Shown: positions 1 to 6,595, counted from the stretch's first letter. The stretch is DNA of 20,432 bases from Agaricicola taiwanensis_A (GCA_040394255.1 JBEBSP010000026.1:1-20432), one strand, 5' to 3'. Made by a program: numbers and translations. The notes: generated by a model not told the origin, from the sequence alone.

Positions 1-554
1 TCGAGAGCGTGTCCTTCACGGGCGGACCCTCGGTCACCATCAAGAGCCACCACAATGTCGGCGGCCTGCCGGAGCGCATGAACATGGCGCTGGTGGAGCC
101 ACTGCGCGAGCTGTTCAAGGACGAGGTGAGGGCACTCGGCCGCGAGCTCGGCCTGCCGGAGGCCTTCGTCGGCCGCCATCCGTTCCCCGGTCCCGGCCTC
201 GCCATCCGCTGCCCCGGCGTCATAACCCGCGAGAAACTCGACATCCTCCGCCATGCCGACGCCATCTACCTCGACGAAATCCGCAAGGCGGGACTCTATG
301 ACGTCATCTGGCAGGCCTTCGCGGTCATCCTGCCGGTCAAGACGGTGGGCGTCATGGGCGACGGCCGCACCTACGACCACGTGCTGGCACTGCGCGCCGT
401 CACATCGGTCGACGGCATGACGGCGGATTTCTATCCCTACGACATGGCATTCCTCGGCCGTGCCGCGACGCGCATCATCAATGAGGTGCGCGGCATCAAC
501 CGTGTGGTCTACGATGTAACGTCGAAGCCGCCCGGCACCATCGAGTGGGAGTGA
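1..554 (+). CDS. guaA: GMP synthase (glutamine-hydrolysing), C-terminal part, 5' end outside window
   Basis: This is the carboxy-terminal third of GMP synthase, which aminates XMP to GMP in the last step of guanine nucleotide synthesis in the cytosol. The open frame enters the window at base 3. Visible family signatures are SFTGGPSVTIKSHHNVGGLP at the start, then the FPGPGLAIR segment, the GVMGDGRTYDHVLALRAV segment of the C-terminal dimerisation domain, and the family-typical ending PPGTIEWE before TGA. The glutamine amidotransferase and ATP-pyrophosphatase domains lie upstream of the window. The last codons of guaA are a known insertion hotspot for genomic islands. Here the gene end is intact and is followed directly by AT-richer DNA and an R-M cassette. 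Identification is secure; the missing 5' end is due only to the window edge. Confidence 0.97.
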   Translation, partial: ESVSFTGGPSVTIKSHHNVGGLPERMNMALVEPLRELFKDEVRALGRELGLPEAFVGRHPFPGPGLAIRCPGVITREKLDILRHADAIYLDEIRKAGLYDVIWQAFAVILPVKTVGVMGDGRTYDHVLALRAVTSVDGMTADFYPYDMAFLGRAATRIINEVRGINRVVYDVTSKPPGTIEWE

Positions 555-623
555 TCCTGAAATCTAAGTAATTGATTTTAATAGATAAAATTTAGTCAAA
601 TAACCACTTGTCCTGCATCATCA

Positions 624-810
624 ATGGTATTTTTGATGGTATCGGGATGTCGTGCGATTGAAAATATCGCCGATACCATGACCGAGCTTCCGGCTCGGTC
701 ATGGTATCAAGTGGCCGAATAAAGCCATCTAGAGATAGACAAGACACTGAAAATACAAGGGGTCCGCAACCTATTTTCCCAGCGTTTTAGGCGCGGCGCA
801 AGCATGGTAT
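624..810. repeat. Cluster of five ATGGTAT/ATACCAT motifs downstream of guaA
   Basis: The heptamer ATGGTAT occurs on the plus strand at 624-630, 636-642, 701-707 and 804-810, and as its complement ATACCAT at 673-679. The 636 copy extends to ATGGTATCG, mirrored by CGATACCAT at 671-679. Five copies of one heptamer in under 190 bases is more than chance suggests. Together with the position just behind the guaA end, this resembles protein-binding repeats of an attachment region for a site-specific recombinase. That role is inference, and no integrase gene is in the window. The rest of 555-786 is AT-rich with no gene that I can support. Confidence 0.5.
672..708. repeat. 16-bp perfect inverted repeat with 5-nt loop
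   Basis: The arm at 672-687 (gataccatgaccgagc) is perfectly complementary to 693-708, with the loop ttccg between them. A transcript of either strand would form a strong hairpin. No T-run follows on the plus strand, so it is a poor intrinsic terminator for guaA. On the minus strand the stem is followed by a short weak T tract (atatttt), so it could end transcription of the minus-strand ORF at 787-1017. It contains two of the five ATGGTAT-type motifs, so it could instead be a dyad binding site in an attachment region. The structure is certain; the role is open. Confidence 0.7.
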
Positions 811-1017
811 TTCGTATATTTCAATACGCTTTTCCGGCTTGAGGACCAGCATCACGGGACAATGCGGGCATGGCCATCTCGGCGGCGTATGAACGAAGCT
901 GCCACAAGTGCAGGCGGAAGATAGCTCCGCATACCTCAAGGTTGATGGATTTTTTCGGTCAGGAAGAAGATGCCATCCTCCGTCGAAGCTGCGCCCACGC
1001 ATTGCCTCCCCGGCCAT
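787..1017 (-). CDS. Small putative zinc-ribbon protein of unknown function
   Basis: This 76-codon minus-strand ORF starts with ATG. It is not clearly recognised as a family member. Its main feature is a possible metal site: C36-x-C38-G, then eleven residues, then C50-P-H-C53, followed by a hydrophobic-basic segment (VMLVLKPEKRIEIYEI). No clear Shine-Dalgarno sequence is seen before the start, and an internal Met (codon 6) is an alternative. It is divergent from the RHH gene, and the 74-bp gap between them holds the tandem repeats, so the two could share control. It overlaps no stronger plus-strand gene, because the plus ORF here only becomes convincing at 1092. The pattern could be fortuitous; I rate it as possible. 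Confidence 0.4.
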   Translation of the reverse strand: MAGEAMRGRSFDGGWHLLPDRKNPSTLRYAELSSACTCGSFVHTPPRWPCPHCPVMLVLKPEKRIEIYEIPCLRRA

Positions 1018-1026
1018 TCGTGGGCA

Positions 1027-1035
1027 TGCTACAGT
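1027..1035 (+). promoter_or_regulatory. Candidate extended -10 element of the R-M operon
   Basis: The sequence TGCTACAGT fits an extended -10 (TG, one base, then TACAGT, 4/6 to TATAAT). No good -35 lies at the usual distance. Transcription from it would begin around 1042, at the start of the 10-bp tandem repeats, and run into the RHH gene at 1092. This is a weak call from pattern alone. Confidence 0.3.
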
Positions 1036-1040
1036 CGCAG

Positions 1041-1070
1041 CGATACGCAGCGATACGCAGCGATACGCAG
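1041..1070. repeat. Three perfect 10-bp tandem repeats (iterons) before the R-M operon
   Basis: Three exact head-to-tail copies of cgatacgcag occupy 1041-1050, 1051-1060 and 1061-1070, preceded by a partial copy (tcgcag, 1035-1040). One repeat equals about one helical turn, so bound proteins would line up on one DNA face. Ribbon-helix-helix repressors are known to bind such short direct repeats co-operatively. The array sits 21 bases upstream of an RHH gene and within the divergent gap to the minus-strand ORF, so it is the natural operator candidate for autoregulation. The repeats are certain; the operator role is inferred. Confidence 0.85.
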
Positions 1071-1091
1071 CGGTTCACTGCGGGAGAAGTC

Positions 1092-1313
1092 ATGGGTAAG
1101 CAAGCCGCCGATTCGATGCGCGTGACCACAACGCTCACACGGCAGCAACACGTCGAGTTGGAAAGCTTGGCGAAAAGAAACGATGTAACAGTCGCATGGC
1201 TTGTTCGCCGCGCGGTGGATCGTCTGATAGAGCAAGCGAGCGGTGGCCATATGCTGGCGTTCGATTCGGAAGGCGGCCCGCAGCCGTCCAAAAAGGTTAT
1301 CGGGTTGCCATGA
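1092..1313 (+). CDS. Ribbon-helix-helix DNA-binding protein, likely R-M controller
   Basis: This is a 73-residue protein with the Arc/MetJ/CopG-type layout. A short strand (RVTTTLT, residues 10-16) is followed by helix A (RQQHVELESLAKRND) and helix B (TVAWLVRRAVDRLIEQ), then a Pro/Lys-rich tail. Dimers of such proteins insert the paired strands into the DNA major groove. The frame is open further upstream, but the start at 1092 is chosen because GGAG sits 5 bases before the ATG and because the upstream codons run through the tandem repeats. It overlaps the methyltransferase by ATGA (1310-1313), so the two are translationally coupled. Its likely job is autoregulation of the R-M operon through the 10-bp repeats, taking the place of the usual helix-turn-helix C protein. 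An antitoxin role is less likely, since no toxin is adjacent. Confidence 0.8.
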   Translation: MGKQAADSMRVTTTLTRQQHVELESLAKRNDVTVAWLVRRAVDRLIEQASGGHMLAFDSEGGPQPSKKVIGLP

Positions 1314-1957
1314 GCGAACGAGAAGGGCCTTCTGCTGCAGACGATCTGCGCCAGTTCTTGGGCAAGGACAAATTCGCGACGGTTATGGCCGATCCTCCGT
1401 GGCGGTTCATCAACCGCACCGGGAAAGTCGCGCCAGAACACAAGCGGCTGGCCCGCTACCCCACAATGACTGTTGAACAAATCTGCGCCTTGCCGGTGGT
1501 AGATTGCCTTGAACGGACGGCCCATTGCTATCTGTGGGTGCCGAACGCCCTCTTGCCGGAAGGCCTGACGGTCCTGAAGGCGTGGGGCTTCGAATACAAG
1601 TCGAACATCGTCTGGCATAAAATCCGCAAAGATGGCGGGTCCGATGGCCGTGGGGTTGGGTTCTATTTCCGAAATGTCACCGAGCTGCTGTTGTTCGGGA
1701 CGCGCGGGAAGAATGCTCGAACCCTTGATCTGGGCCGGACGCAGGTGAACTTGATCGCCACCCGGAAGCGTGAGCATTCCCGAAAGCCTGACGAACAATA
1801 CGACTTGATCGAGGGCTGTTCGCCAGGTCCGTACCTTGAGCTTTTCGGACGCGGGATGCGGAAGAATTGGTCTGTTTGGGGGAATCAGGCGGGTGATGAT
1901 TACAAACCGACTTGGAAGACGTACAGCTACAATTCGGCGGTAGCAGCTGTGGGGTGA
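1310..1957 (+). CDS. MT-A70 family DNA adenine-N6 methyltransferase (R-M modification subunit)
   Basis: This 215-residue protein is predicted to transfer a methyl group from S-adenosylmethionine to adenine N6. The catalytic DPPW motif lies at residues 28-31 (VMADPPWRF). The family pattern continues with the HCYLWVPNALLPEGL segment, WGFEYKSNIVWHK, a TELLLFGTRG strand, the REHSRKPDEQYDLIE motif and a C-terminal YLELFGRG. The length fits the compact bacterial MT-A70 type. Its ATG overlaps the stop of the RHH gene, and the nuclease frame begins 4 bases after its stop. This supports one operon in which it protects host DNA from the neighbouring BglII-like nuclease. An orphan role is unlikely given that neighbour. 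Specificity cannot be read, though kinship of the nuclease to BglII/BstYI makes a GATC-centred site a testable guess. Confidence 0.9.
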   Translation: MSEREGPSAADDLRQFLGKDKFATVMADPPWRFINRTGKVAPEHKRLARYPTMTVEQICALPVVDCLERTAHCYLWVPNALLPEGLTVLKAWGFEYKSNIVWHKIRKDGGSDGRGVGFYFRNVTELLLFGTRGKNARTLDLGRTQVNLIATRKREHSRKPDEQYDLIEGCSPGPYLELFGRGMRKNWSVWGNQAGDDYKPTWKTYSYNSAVAAVG

Positions 1958-1961
1958 TTCC

Positions 1962-2714
1962 TTGTCCAACGACGACGATGATGACGATGATGACCTCGAT
2001 GTCGTCAAAGATGACGTGTCACATGGAAAGGTTGCGGACAATCCGACGCTCTACAGCGGCCTGATTCCGAAAGCGATCCGCGACAAGTTTGAGATCTACA
2101 GCTACCGGGGCGCGGCCGCCGTCTTGGCGCAAAGCTTTCCGGCGCAGTTCGCCCAGATCATCGACGCCCTGACGCACCTCGAAATCACCAAGACGATGAT
2201 CCGAACGCCCGGCGGCAGCAAAGGTCCGATCGCGAAATACGTGGACACGCTATTCAGCGCGGATTGGCAGGAAACCCGGATTTCAGCGGACTTGCAGGTG
2301 AAGCTGCACCACGCCAAGAAGAACACCCTGCTCGGCGAATACGTTCGCGAAGGCTTCCTTGACGGTCACCGCATCGACTTTCTCAATGGGAAAGTGGCGG
2401 TCGATCTGGAATGGAACTCCAAGGATCAGACTTACGACCGCGACCTATATGCCTTCTCGGCCTTCCATGAGGCTGGGGCCATCGACGTAGGCGTCTTGCT
2501 CACACGAGGCTCCAGCTTGGACAACAAATTCTTTAAGTCCCTCGGTAAGGTGTTGAAGAAAGACCGGACAGAAGGCACGGACGAGGTCTACAAGAAATTC
2601 GGCGCTTCCACGACATGGATGGGAAAGCTGCTTTACCGTTTGGACGCAGGCAGGAACGGGGGCTGCCCAGTTCTCGCGATAGGGATAACCCCTCAATGCG
2701 TCAAGGATGTGTAG
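1962..2714 (+). CDS. BglII/BstYI-like type II restriction endonuclease
   Basis: This 250-residue protein starts at TTG 1962, the first start after the methyltransferase stop, with GGGGTGA 4 bases upstream. The core matches the BglII/BstYI pattern: GHRIDFLNGKVAVDLEWN followed by SKDQTYDRDLYAFSAFHE and AIDVGVLLTRG. Candidate metal ligands are D139 and E150, with N152 where BglII has the Gln of its D-E-x-Q set. The C-terminus is complete (WMGKLLYRLD, VLAIGI). It would cut unmodified double-stranded DNA. The N-terminus has eight consecutive Asp encoded by a GAC/GAT tract, an acidic extension longer than in BglII (about 223 residues). As the last gene of the operon with a weak TTG start, it should be made in lower amounts than the methyltransferase, as a safe R-M system requires. 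Recognition sequence unknown. Confidence 0.85.
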   Translation: MSNDDDDDDDDLDVVKDDVSHGKVADNPTLYSGLIPKAIRDKFEIYSYRGAAAVLAQSFPAQFAQIIDALTHLEITKTMIRTPGGSKGPIAKYVDTLFSADWQETRISADLQVKLHHAKKNTLLGEYVREGFLDGHRIDFLNGKVAVDLEWNSKDQTYDRDLYAFSAFHEAGAIDVGVLLTRGSSLDNKFFKSLGKVLKKDRTEGTDEVYKKFGASTTWMGKLLYRLDAGRNGGCPVLAIGITPQCVKDV

Positions 2715-2875
2715 CGCGGTGCCGACTGCCCGCTGTTGGGCATGCTCCTGCAAAAGATGCGGAACGGTCTGGCGGATTGGTTGTTGGCACGGTTTGGTCC
2801 TAGCCAGCGTCTCTAAGGCGGAGGGCCTCTTAATTCGATCTCGATTGCGCGAAGCCTAGGGTCAGGACTCATTGA

Positions 2876-3304
2876 TCAGAGCCAGAAGATGACGGCTGCA
2901 GCGATGCAGATTGGGGAGAAGAATGTGTGAGCGCAGCGGTCGTATCTGGTTGCGATGCGGCGCCAGTCCTTGAGCTTGGCGAATAGGTTCTCAACCTTGT
3001 GCCGCTGGCGATAGAGAGCCCTGTCGTAAGTGTAGGGGACTTTACGGCTGCGGCTCGAGGGGATGCAGGGCTCAATGCCTCTGGCTTCGAGTTCGTCGCG
3101 GAACCATGCGCTGTCATAGCCGCGATCGGCGATCGGGCTCTCGGCGGGAGGCAAAGCGTCGAACACGAGGCGTGCGCCCTTGTGGTCGCTCATCTGACCC
3201 TCCGACAACAGCAGGACGATTGGCCGGCCTTCGCCGTCGCAGACGGCATGCAACTTGGAGTTCAGTCCGCCCTTGGTGCGCCCGATACGACGGGGAACAT
3301 CCCC
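2876..3304 (-). CDS. IS427-type transposase, C-terminal frame (OrfB), made by -1 frameshift
   Basis: From the A-run the -1 frame reads GDVPRRIGRTKGG and on through LNSKLHAVCDG, the standard continuation of this family. The second catalytic Asp is in SPIADRGYDS and the Glu in KVENLFAKLKDWRRI, and the usual ending AHTFFSPICIAAAVIFWL is present. With the Asp in the first frame, the fused protein of about 250 residues has a full DDE set. An internal ATG at 3253 exists but would omit conserved sequence, so frameshift expression is preferred. The frame ends 17 bases inside the left IS end. Frame continuity across the slip site is directly visible; its use in the cell is known for the family but not shown here. 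Confidence 0.88.
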   Translation of the reverse strand, partial: GDVPRRIGRTKGGLNSKLHAVCDGEGRPIVLLLSEGQMSDHKGARLVFDALPPAESPIADRGYDSAWFRDELEARGIEPCIPSSRSRKVPYTYDRALYRQRHKVENLFAKLKDWRRIATRYDRCAHTFFSPICIAAAVIFWL

Positions 3305-3630
3305 TTTTTGAGCAGGCTCGCCGCCGTGCGGTGCGCCTTCAGATGCGTGGCGTCGATCATGATACGCTCGGGCTTTGGTCCTTCACCAGCCAATGCCGCA
3401 AGGATACGGTCGAACACGCCAAGCCGGCTCCAGCGGATGAAGCGATTGTAGAGCGTCTTGTGTGGACCATAGCCGTTGGGTGCGTCCTTCCACTGAAGGC
3501 CGTGCTTGATGACGTAGACGATGCCGCTCACGACGCGGCGATCATCCACCCTCGGTACGCCATGCGACAACGGAAAATATGGCGATATCCGCGCCATCTG
3601 ACGCTCGCTCAGCAGAAACAAATCACCCAT
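3262..3630 (-). CDS. IS427-type transposase, N-terminal frame (OrfA)
   Basis: This frame encodes the N-terminal half of a DDE transposase: the LSERQMARISPYFPLSHG segment typical of IS5/IS427 proteins, then DDRRVVSGIVYVIKHGLQWKD, and the first catalytic Asp in RIMIDATHLKAHRTA. The start at 3630 is preceded by GGAGG at 5 bases; more upstream in-frame ATGs (3642, 3669) are possible. Before the stop, the codons CTC AAA AAG GGG cover the run of A at 3305-3309, where a -1 slip leads into the second frame. Without slippage the product ends after an unrelated short tail and lacks the other two catalytic residues, so it could act as a regulator or be inactive. Confidence 0.9.
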   Translation of the reverse strand: MGDLFLLSERQMARISPYFPLSHGVPRVDDRRVVSGIVYVIKHGLQWKDAPNGYGPHKTLYNRFIRWSRLGVFDRILAALAGEGPKPERIMIDATHLKAHRTAASLLKKGMFPVVSGAPRAD

Positions 3631-3753
3631 CACGGCCTCCATCAACGGAGACCCTGAATCACATCTCAAACCAAATTAACAGGTCCTGACCCTAGATAAC
3701 TTCAACGAGATCGCAAAGCCCTGGAACTCTGCCTCGTCCTGGCCTGACCCTGG

Positions 3754-3777
3754 CGGGCACCCGTGTATGGGTGCCCG
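3754..3777. terminator. 9-bp hairpin beyond the ABC operon, weak terminator candidate
   Basis: The arm cgggcaccc (3754-3762) pairs perfectly with 3769-3777 around a 6-base loop. It lies about 95 bases past the stop of the minus-strand binding-protein gene. Neither strand has a T-run after the stem, so if it acts in termination it would need Rho or only protect the mRNA end. The surrounding gap 3693-3870 otherwise shows no gene I can support. Confidence 0.3.
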
Positions 3778-3870
3778 ATCTTGTCGTCGCCGATGAGAAG
3801 CGAAAAATCGATCAGGCCTTGCTGAGGCGCATAGCTGATGGTCTGATCGGTTCACGCCGTTGTTGAGCGC

Positions 3871-4902
3871 TTATCTGCTCTTCGCCTTCTCGACATGTTC
3901 ATTCGTCCAGCTAGCCTTCACGACTGCCGGATCGACCGGCTTCTCGAACCTGCTGGAGAAGGACACGACCTGGTCAATCATGCTCTGTGTGATCTCAGGC
4001 GTCTTTGGGAATGCGTTGATGTGGTCTGCCCAGGTGGAATCGAACAGTCCCTTGTCGATCTCCTTGTAATAAACCGCGTAGATCGCATCGCGCGCCTCAG
4101 CGGTCTTCGCCGGATCATGAATGGCATCGAGCGCCTGCTGCATCGCCTTGCTGTAGCGCACCGCGACTTCCGGATTTTTCTCCAGCCAGGATTGGGTCGC
4201 AACGCTGCCGATGTAGAAGAACCCGTCGAGGGCCGGGGCTTCGCCCTTCACCGTGTTTATGAACATCATCGCGCCATGGTTCTTGATGGCGTTCTCACCG
4301 ACCGGAGAGCCTTGGAGGAATCCATGGATGACGCCCTGCTCCAGCGAGGCGGTCATCACCTCGCCGGTGCCCAGCGCCGAAATCGTCAGATCGCGATCAG
4401 GATCAAGCCCGGCGTCCCGGGCGAGGAACCGAGCCACCTGGTCGCCGCCGCTGCCGGCGGTGTTGACGCCGATGGTGGCGCCCTTCATCGCCTTGAGCTT
4501 GTCCTTGTAGGGGGTCGCCTCGGTTATGCCCTGCTGGTCGGCCCATTTCTTCGACATGACGAAATTGCTGCCGATCTGGGTGAAGACCGCGCCGAAAGCC
4601 ACGACGCCCGCGCCCTTGGAATTGGCCTGGAATGCCGATGACGGCACCGCCAGCACGACCTGAGCGTTACCGCCGATGACGGCCGCCATCGCCTTGGCGC
4701 CGCCGCCGACACGGGTGATGTTCAGGTCGATGCCTTCCTGCTTGAAAAATCCGAGTTCCTTGCCGACCAGCAGTGGCGCGACCTGAAAGCCATAGCTCGA
4801 GATGATGGCCTCGACCTTGTCATTGGCGCTTGCCGGGGCTGCCAAGGACATGGACCCCGCGAGCGCCAATCCCGCGCATACTAGAGACACCCTGTTTTTC
4901 AT
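3871..4902 (-). CDS. ABC importer periplasmic substrate-binding protein (NMT1/SsuA/TauA type)
   Basis: This 343-residue secreted protein delivers a small organic solute to the membrane permease. It has a clear Sec signal peptide (MKNRVSLVCAGLALAGSM..., likely cut after APASA, about residue 26). Next comes the NMT1/SsuA-like fold: SSYGFQVAPLLVGKELGFFKQEGIDL, the VGGGAKAMAAVIGGNAQV loop, the KGATIGVNTAGSGGDQVAR hinge segment and DRDLTISALGTGEVMTASLEQG. GGGAGGAA stands before the ATG. It is the last gene of an ATPase-permease-binding protein operon, 17 bases after the permease. The family takes up sulfonates, taurine, pyrimidine precursors, aromatic acids and others, so the ligand cannot be named. 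The nearby catabolic genes suggest an organic acid. Confidence 0.9.
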   Translation of the reverse strand: MKNRVSLVCAGLALAGSMSLAAPASANDKVEAIISSYGFQVAPLLVGKELGFFKQEGIDLNITRVGGGAKAMAAVIGGNAQVVLAVPSSAFQANSKGAGVVAFGAVFTQIGSNFVMSKKWADQQGITEATPYKDKLKAMKGATIGVNTAGSGGDQVARFLARDAGLDPDRDLTISALGTGEVMTASLEQGVIHGFLQGSPVGENAIKNHGAMMFINTVKGEAPALDGFFYIGSVATQSWLEKNPEVAVRYSKAMQQALDAIHDPAKTAEARDAIYAVYYKEIDKGLFDSTWADHINAFPKTPEITQSMIDQVVSFSSRFEKPVDPAVVKASWTNEHVEKAKSR

Positions 4903-4919
4903 GTCATTCCTCCCGATTT

Positions 4920-5762
4920 TTATATGGTGACTTCACGATCAGACTCCGCCGTCTTCCACGGCATCGCCTTGATTTCGGTGTATTTGACCGCGGTGTTGAG
5001 CACGAATGCCAGAAGCATGATCGCGATCAGCGCGGCGAACACGCCGGCCGTATCAAACTGCCCCTGGCTGCGGGTCAGCAGAAAACCCAGACCCCGGTTT
5101 GAGGCCATCATCTCGCCGACGATGGCGCCGATGAGCGCATAGGGCGCGGATATGCGCAGACCGGCGAAGACCCATGTCACGGCGGACGGCAACACCACCT
5201 TCATCAGCACGTGACGCTCGCGTGCGCCCATGAGGCGCAGAATGGCCTCCAGTTCACGGCTGACGTTGCGAACGCCGGTGTAGGTGTTCAGGAAGACGAG
5301 GAAGAAGACGATGGTCGCGGTCAGCGCGATCTTCATGCTGAAGCCGATGCCGAGCCACAGGATGAAGAGCGGCGCGAGCGCCACCTTCGGCAGGCTGTAG
5401 AAAGCCATGACGAAGGGATCCAGCAACTCCGCCAGGAATCGCGCCCGTCCCAGCAGCACGCCGAAGCCCATGCCGAGCGTTCCGCCGATGATGTAGCCGA
5501 GAAAGGCTTCGCTGGCGGTGATGCCGGCATGATAAAAGAGGTCGCCACCCGCCACCCATTCCCAGATGGTGCGGGTGATCTCGCTTGGACGGCTGATGAA
5601 GAATTCGGCGATCAGCCGGCCCGAGGCGAATTCCCAGGCAAGCAGAAAGACAGCAACGAATACGAACCGTGCCGCATTCAACCGCAATGCGCGTGTCTGG
5701 CGAGCGGATTTTCGCCGCTGTTGCTCGGCAGCCAGCGTTGTTGTCATCTCCCGCGCCGTCAT
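4920..5762 (-). CDS. ABC importer inner-membrane permease (SsuC/TauC type)
   Basis: This is a 280-residue BPD-type permease forming the transmembrane channel of the importer. A basic N-terminus precedes a first membrane helix (RFVFVAVFLLAWEFASG), followed by about five more hydrophobic spans. The cytoplasmic coupling loop LEAILRLMGARERHVLMKVVLPSA, an EAA-type loop that contacts the ATPase, is present. The conserved FYSLPKVALAPLFILWLGIG segment and AIVGEMMASNRGLG fit the SsuC family. The frame extends upstream, but 5762 is chosen because ATGA (5762-5759) overlaps the stop of the ATPase gene, giving coupled translation. The binding-protein gene follows after 17 bases. All expected parts are present and the length is normal. 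Confidence 0.92.
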   Translation of the reverse strand: MTAREMTTTLAAEQQRRKSARQTRALRLNAARFVFVAVFLLAWEFASGRLIAEFFISRPSEITRTIWEWVAGGDLFYHAGITASEAFLGYIIGGTLGMGFGVLLGRARFLAELLDPFVMAFYSLPKVALAPLFILWLGIGFSMKIALTATIVFFLVFLNTYTGVRNVSRELEAILRLMGARERHVLMKVVLPSAVTWVFAGLRISAPYALIGAIVGEMMASNRGLGFLLTRSQGQFDTAGVFAALIAIMLLAFVLNTAVKYTEIKAMPWKTAESDREVTI

Positions 5763-6595
5763 CGTGCCTCTCCTCGCGTGGCCGTCAGAGTTGGTGTCAG
5801 CATGTCCCAAAGTTCCGCGGTCAGACGCGTATAGTCGGGGTCGTGCCGCAGTCGCAGCAGGTCGCGATCCGCCGGCAGCGGCGAGTCCAGCATGCGGATG
5901 ATGCTGCCAGGCCGCGGCCCGAACACCGCGACGCGGTCGGCGAGCGCCACTGCCTCGTCCAGATCGTGCGTCACGAAGATGATCGTCTTGTTCAGGCTGC
6001 GGCTGATACTGCGCAACTCGATCTGCATGTTCAGGCGCAATTGCGCATCGAGCGCGGCGAAGGGCTCGTCGAGCAGCAGGGTCTCCGGATCATAGGCCAG
6101 CAGACGCGCTAGCGCCGCGCGCTTGCGCATGCCGCCGGAGAGCTGCGATGGGTAGGACTTCTCGAAACCGGTCAGGCCAACGAGTTTGATCAGGGACTGG
6201 ACGCGCTCGCGCGCCTCGCCCTTCCGCTGTCCGCGAACTTCCAGAGGTACGGAGATATTGCCGACCACGTCGCGCCACGGCAACAGATGATCGTTCTGTG
6301 TCATGTAGCCGGTCTTGTAGTTGAAAGACACGACCTTGGAGCCGGCATAGACGACCTCGCCCTCGGTCGGCTGAAACAGCCCGGCCGTCATATTGAGCAA
6401 CGTCGACTTGCCGCAGCCGGACGGGCCAACAAGCGAGATGAATTCGCCGGGGAGAACCGCCAGATTGACATTCTCGACGGCCCGGACCTCATCGTCCTTG
6501 GTCCAAAACGTCTTTGCGACATTGCGGAATTCTATAAGCGGCTGCCGATGCGTGCCGGCTGTGGCCCCTTGTCCGTGTTTTTCGGACGTTAGCAT
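5759..6595 (-). CDS. ABC importer ATPase (SsuB/TauB type)
   Basis: This 278-residue ATP-binding subunit powers the importer at the inner face of the membrane. Walker A GPSGCGKST is at residues 57-65. The Q-loop region YMTQNDHLLPW, signature LSGGMRKR, Walker B TLLLDEPFAALD and the switch His in FVTHDLDEA are all in order, so it should hydrolyse ATP. The start at 6595 is chosen because GGGAGGA lies 5-6 bases upstream; the frame is open 17 codons further but those codons overlap the operator-like palindrome. It is the first gene of the three-gene importer operon and is separated by 203 bases from the end of the citrate-synthase-like gene, so it probably has its own promoter. Confidence 0.93.
   Translation of the reverse strand: MLTSEKHGQGATAGTHRQPLIEFRNVAKTFWTKDDEVRAVENVNLAVLPGEFISLVGPSGCGKSTLLNMTAGLFQPTEGEVVYAGSKVVSFNYKTGYMTQNDHLLPWRDVVGNISVPLEVRGQRKGEARERVQSLIKLVGLTGFEKSYPSQLSGGMRKRAALARLLAYDPETLLLDEPFAALDAQLRLNMQIELRSISRSLNKTIIFVTHDLDEAVALADRVAVFGPRPGSIIRMLDSPLPADRDLLRLRHDPDYTRLTAELWDMLTPTLTATRGEAR

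Larger units (their letters stand above)
2859..3692 (-). mobile_element. Complete IS5-family (IS427-type) insertion sequence, 834 bp
   Basis: The ends are inverted repeats beginning gggtcaggac (2859-2868) and its complement gtcctgaccc (3683-3692), with further partial matches inward. Each end is flanked by TA (2857-2858 and 3693-3694), and the flanks rebuild a CTAG target, the usual IS427-group insertion pattern. Inside is a transposase in two minus-strand frames joined by a -1 shift. Length, ends, target and coding layout all look intact, so the element may be active or recently inserted. It separates the R-M cassette from the ABC operon. The target itself lies between cgatctcg (left flank) and cgagatcg (right flank), a small inverted repeat that the insertion split. 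Confidence 0.93.

Noticed and set aside
959..2041. 360-codon minus-strand ORF opposite the methyltransferase
   Set aside because: It is antisense to the DPPW methyltransferase, with a Ser run mirroring the Asp tract of the nuclease start. It has no family signature.
2852..3707. IS target lying between cgatctcg and cgagatcg inverted halves, as a disrupted terminator or operator
   Set aside because: The halves are only 8 bp and about 25 bp apart once the IS is removed, and no T-run follows. This is too little to call a site.
3696..3866. Open plus frame ending ...VPDLVVADEKRKIDQALLRRIADGLIGSRRC after the IS
   Set aside because: The last 33 codons look somewhat protein-like and could be a gene remnant cut by the IS. 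There is no start with a ribosome-binding site, no recognised family, and no continuation on the other side of the IS.
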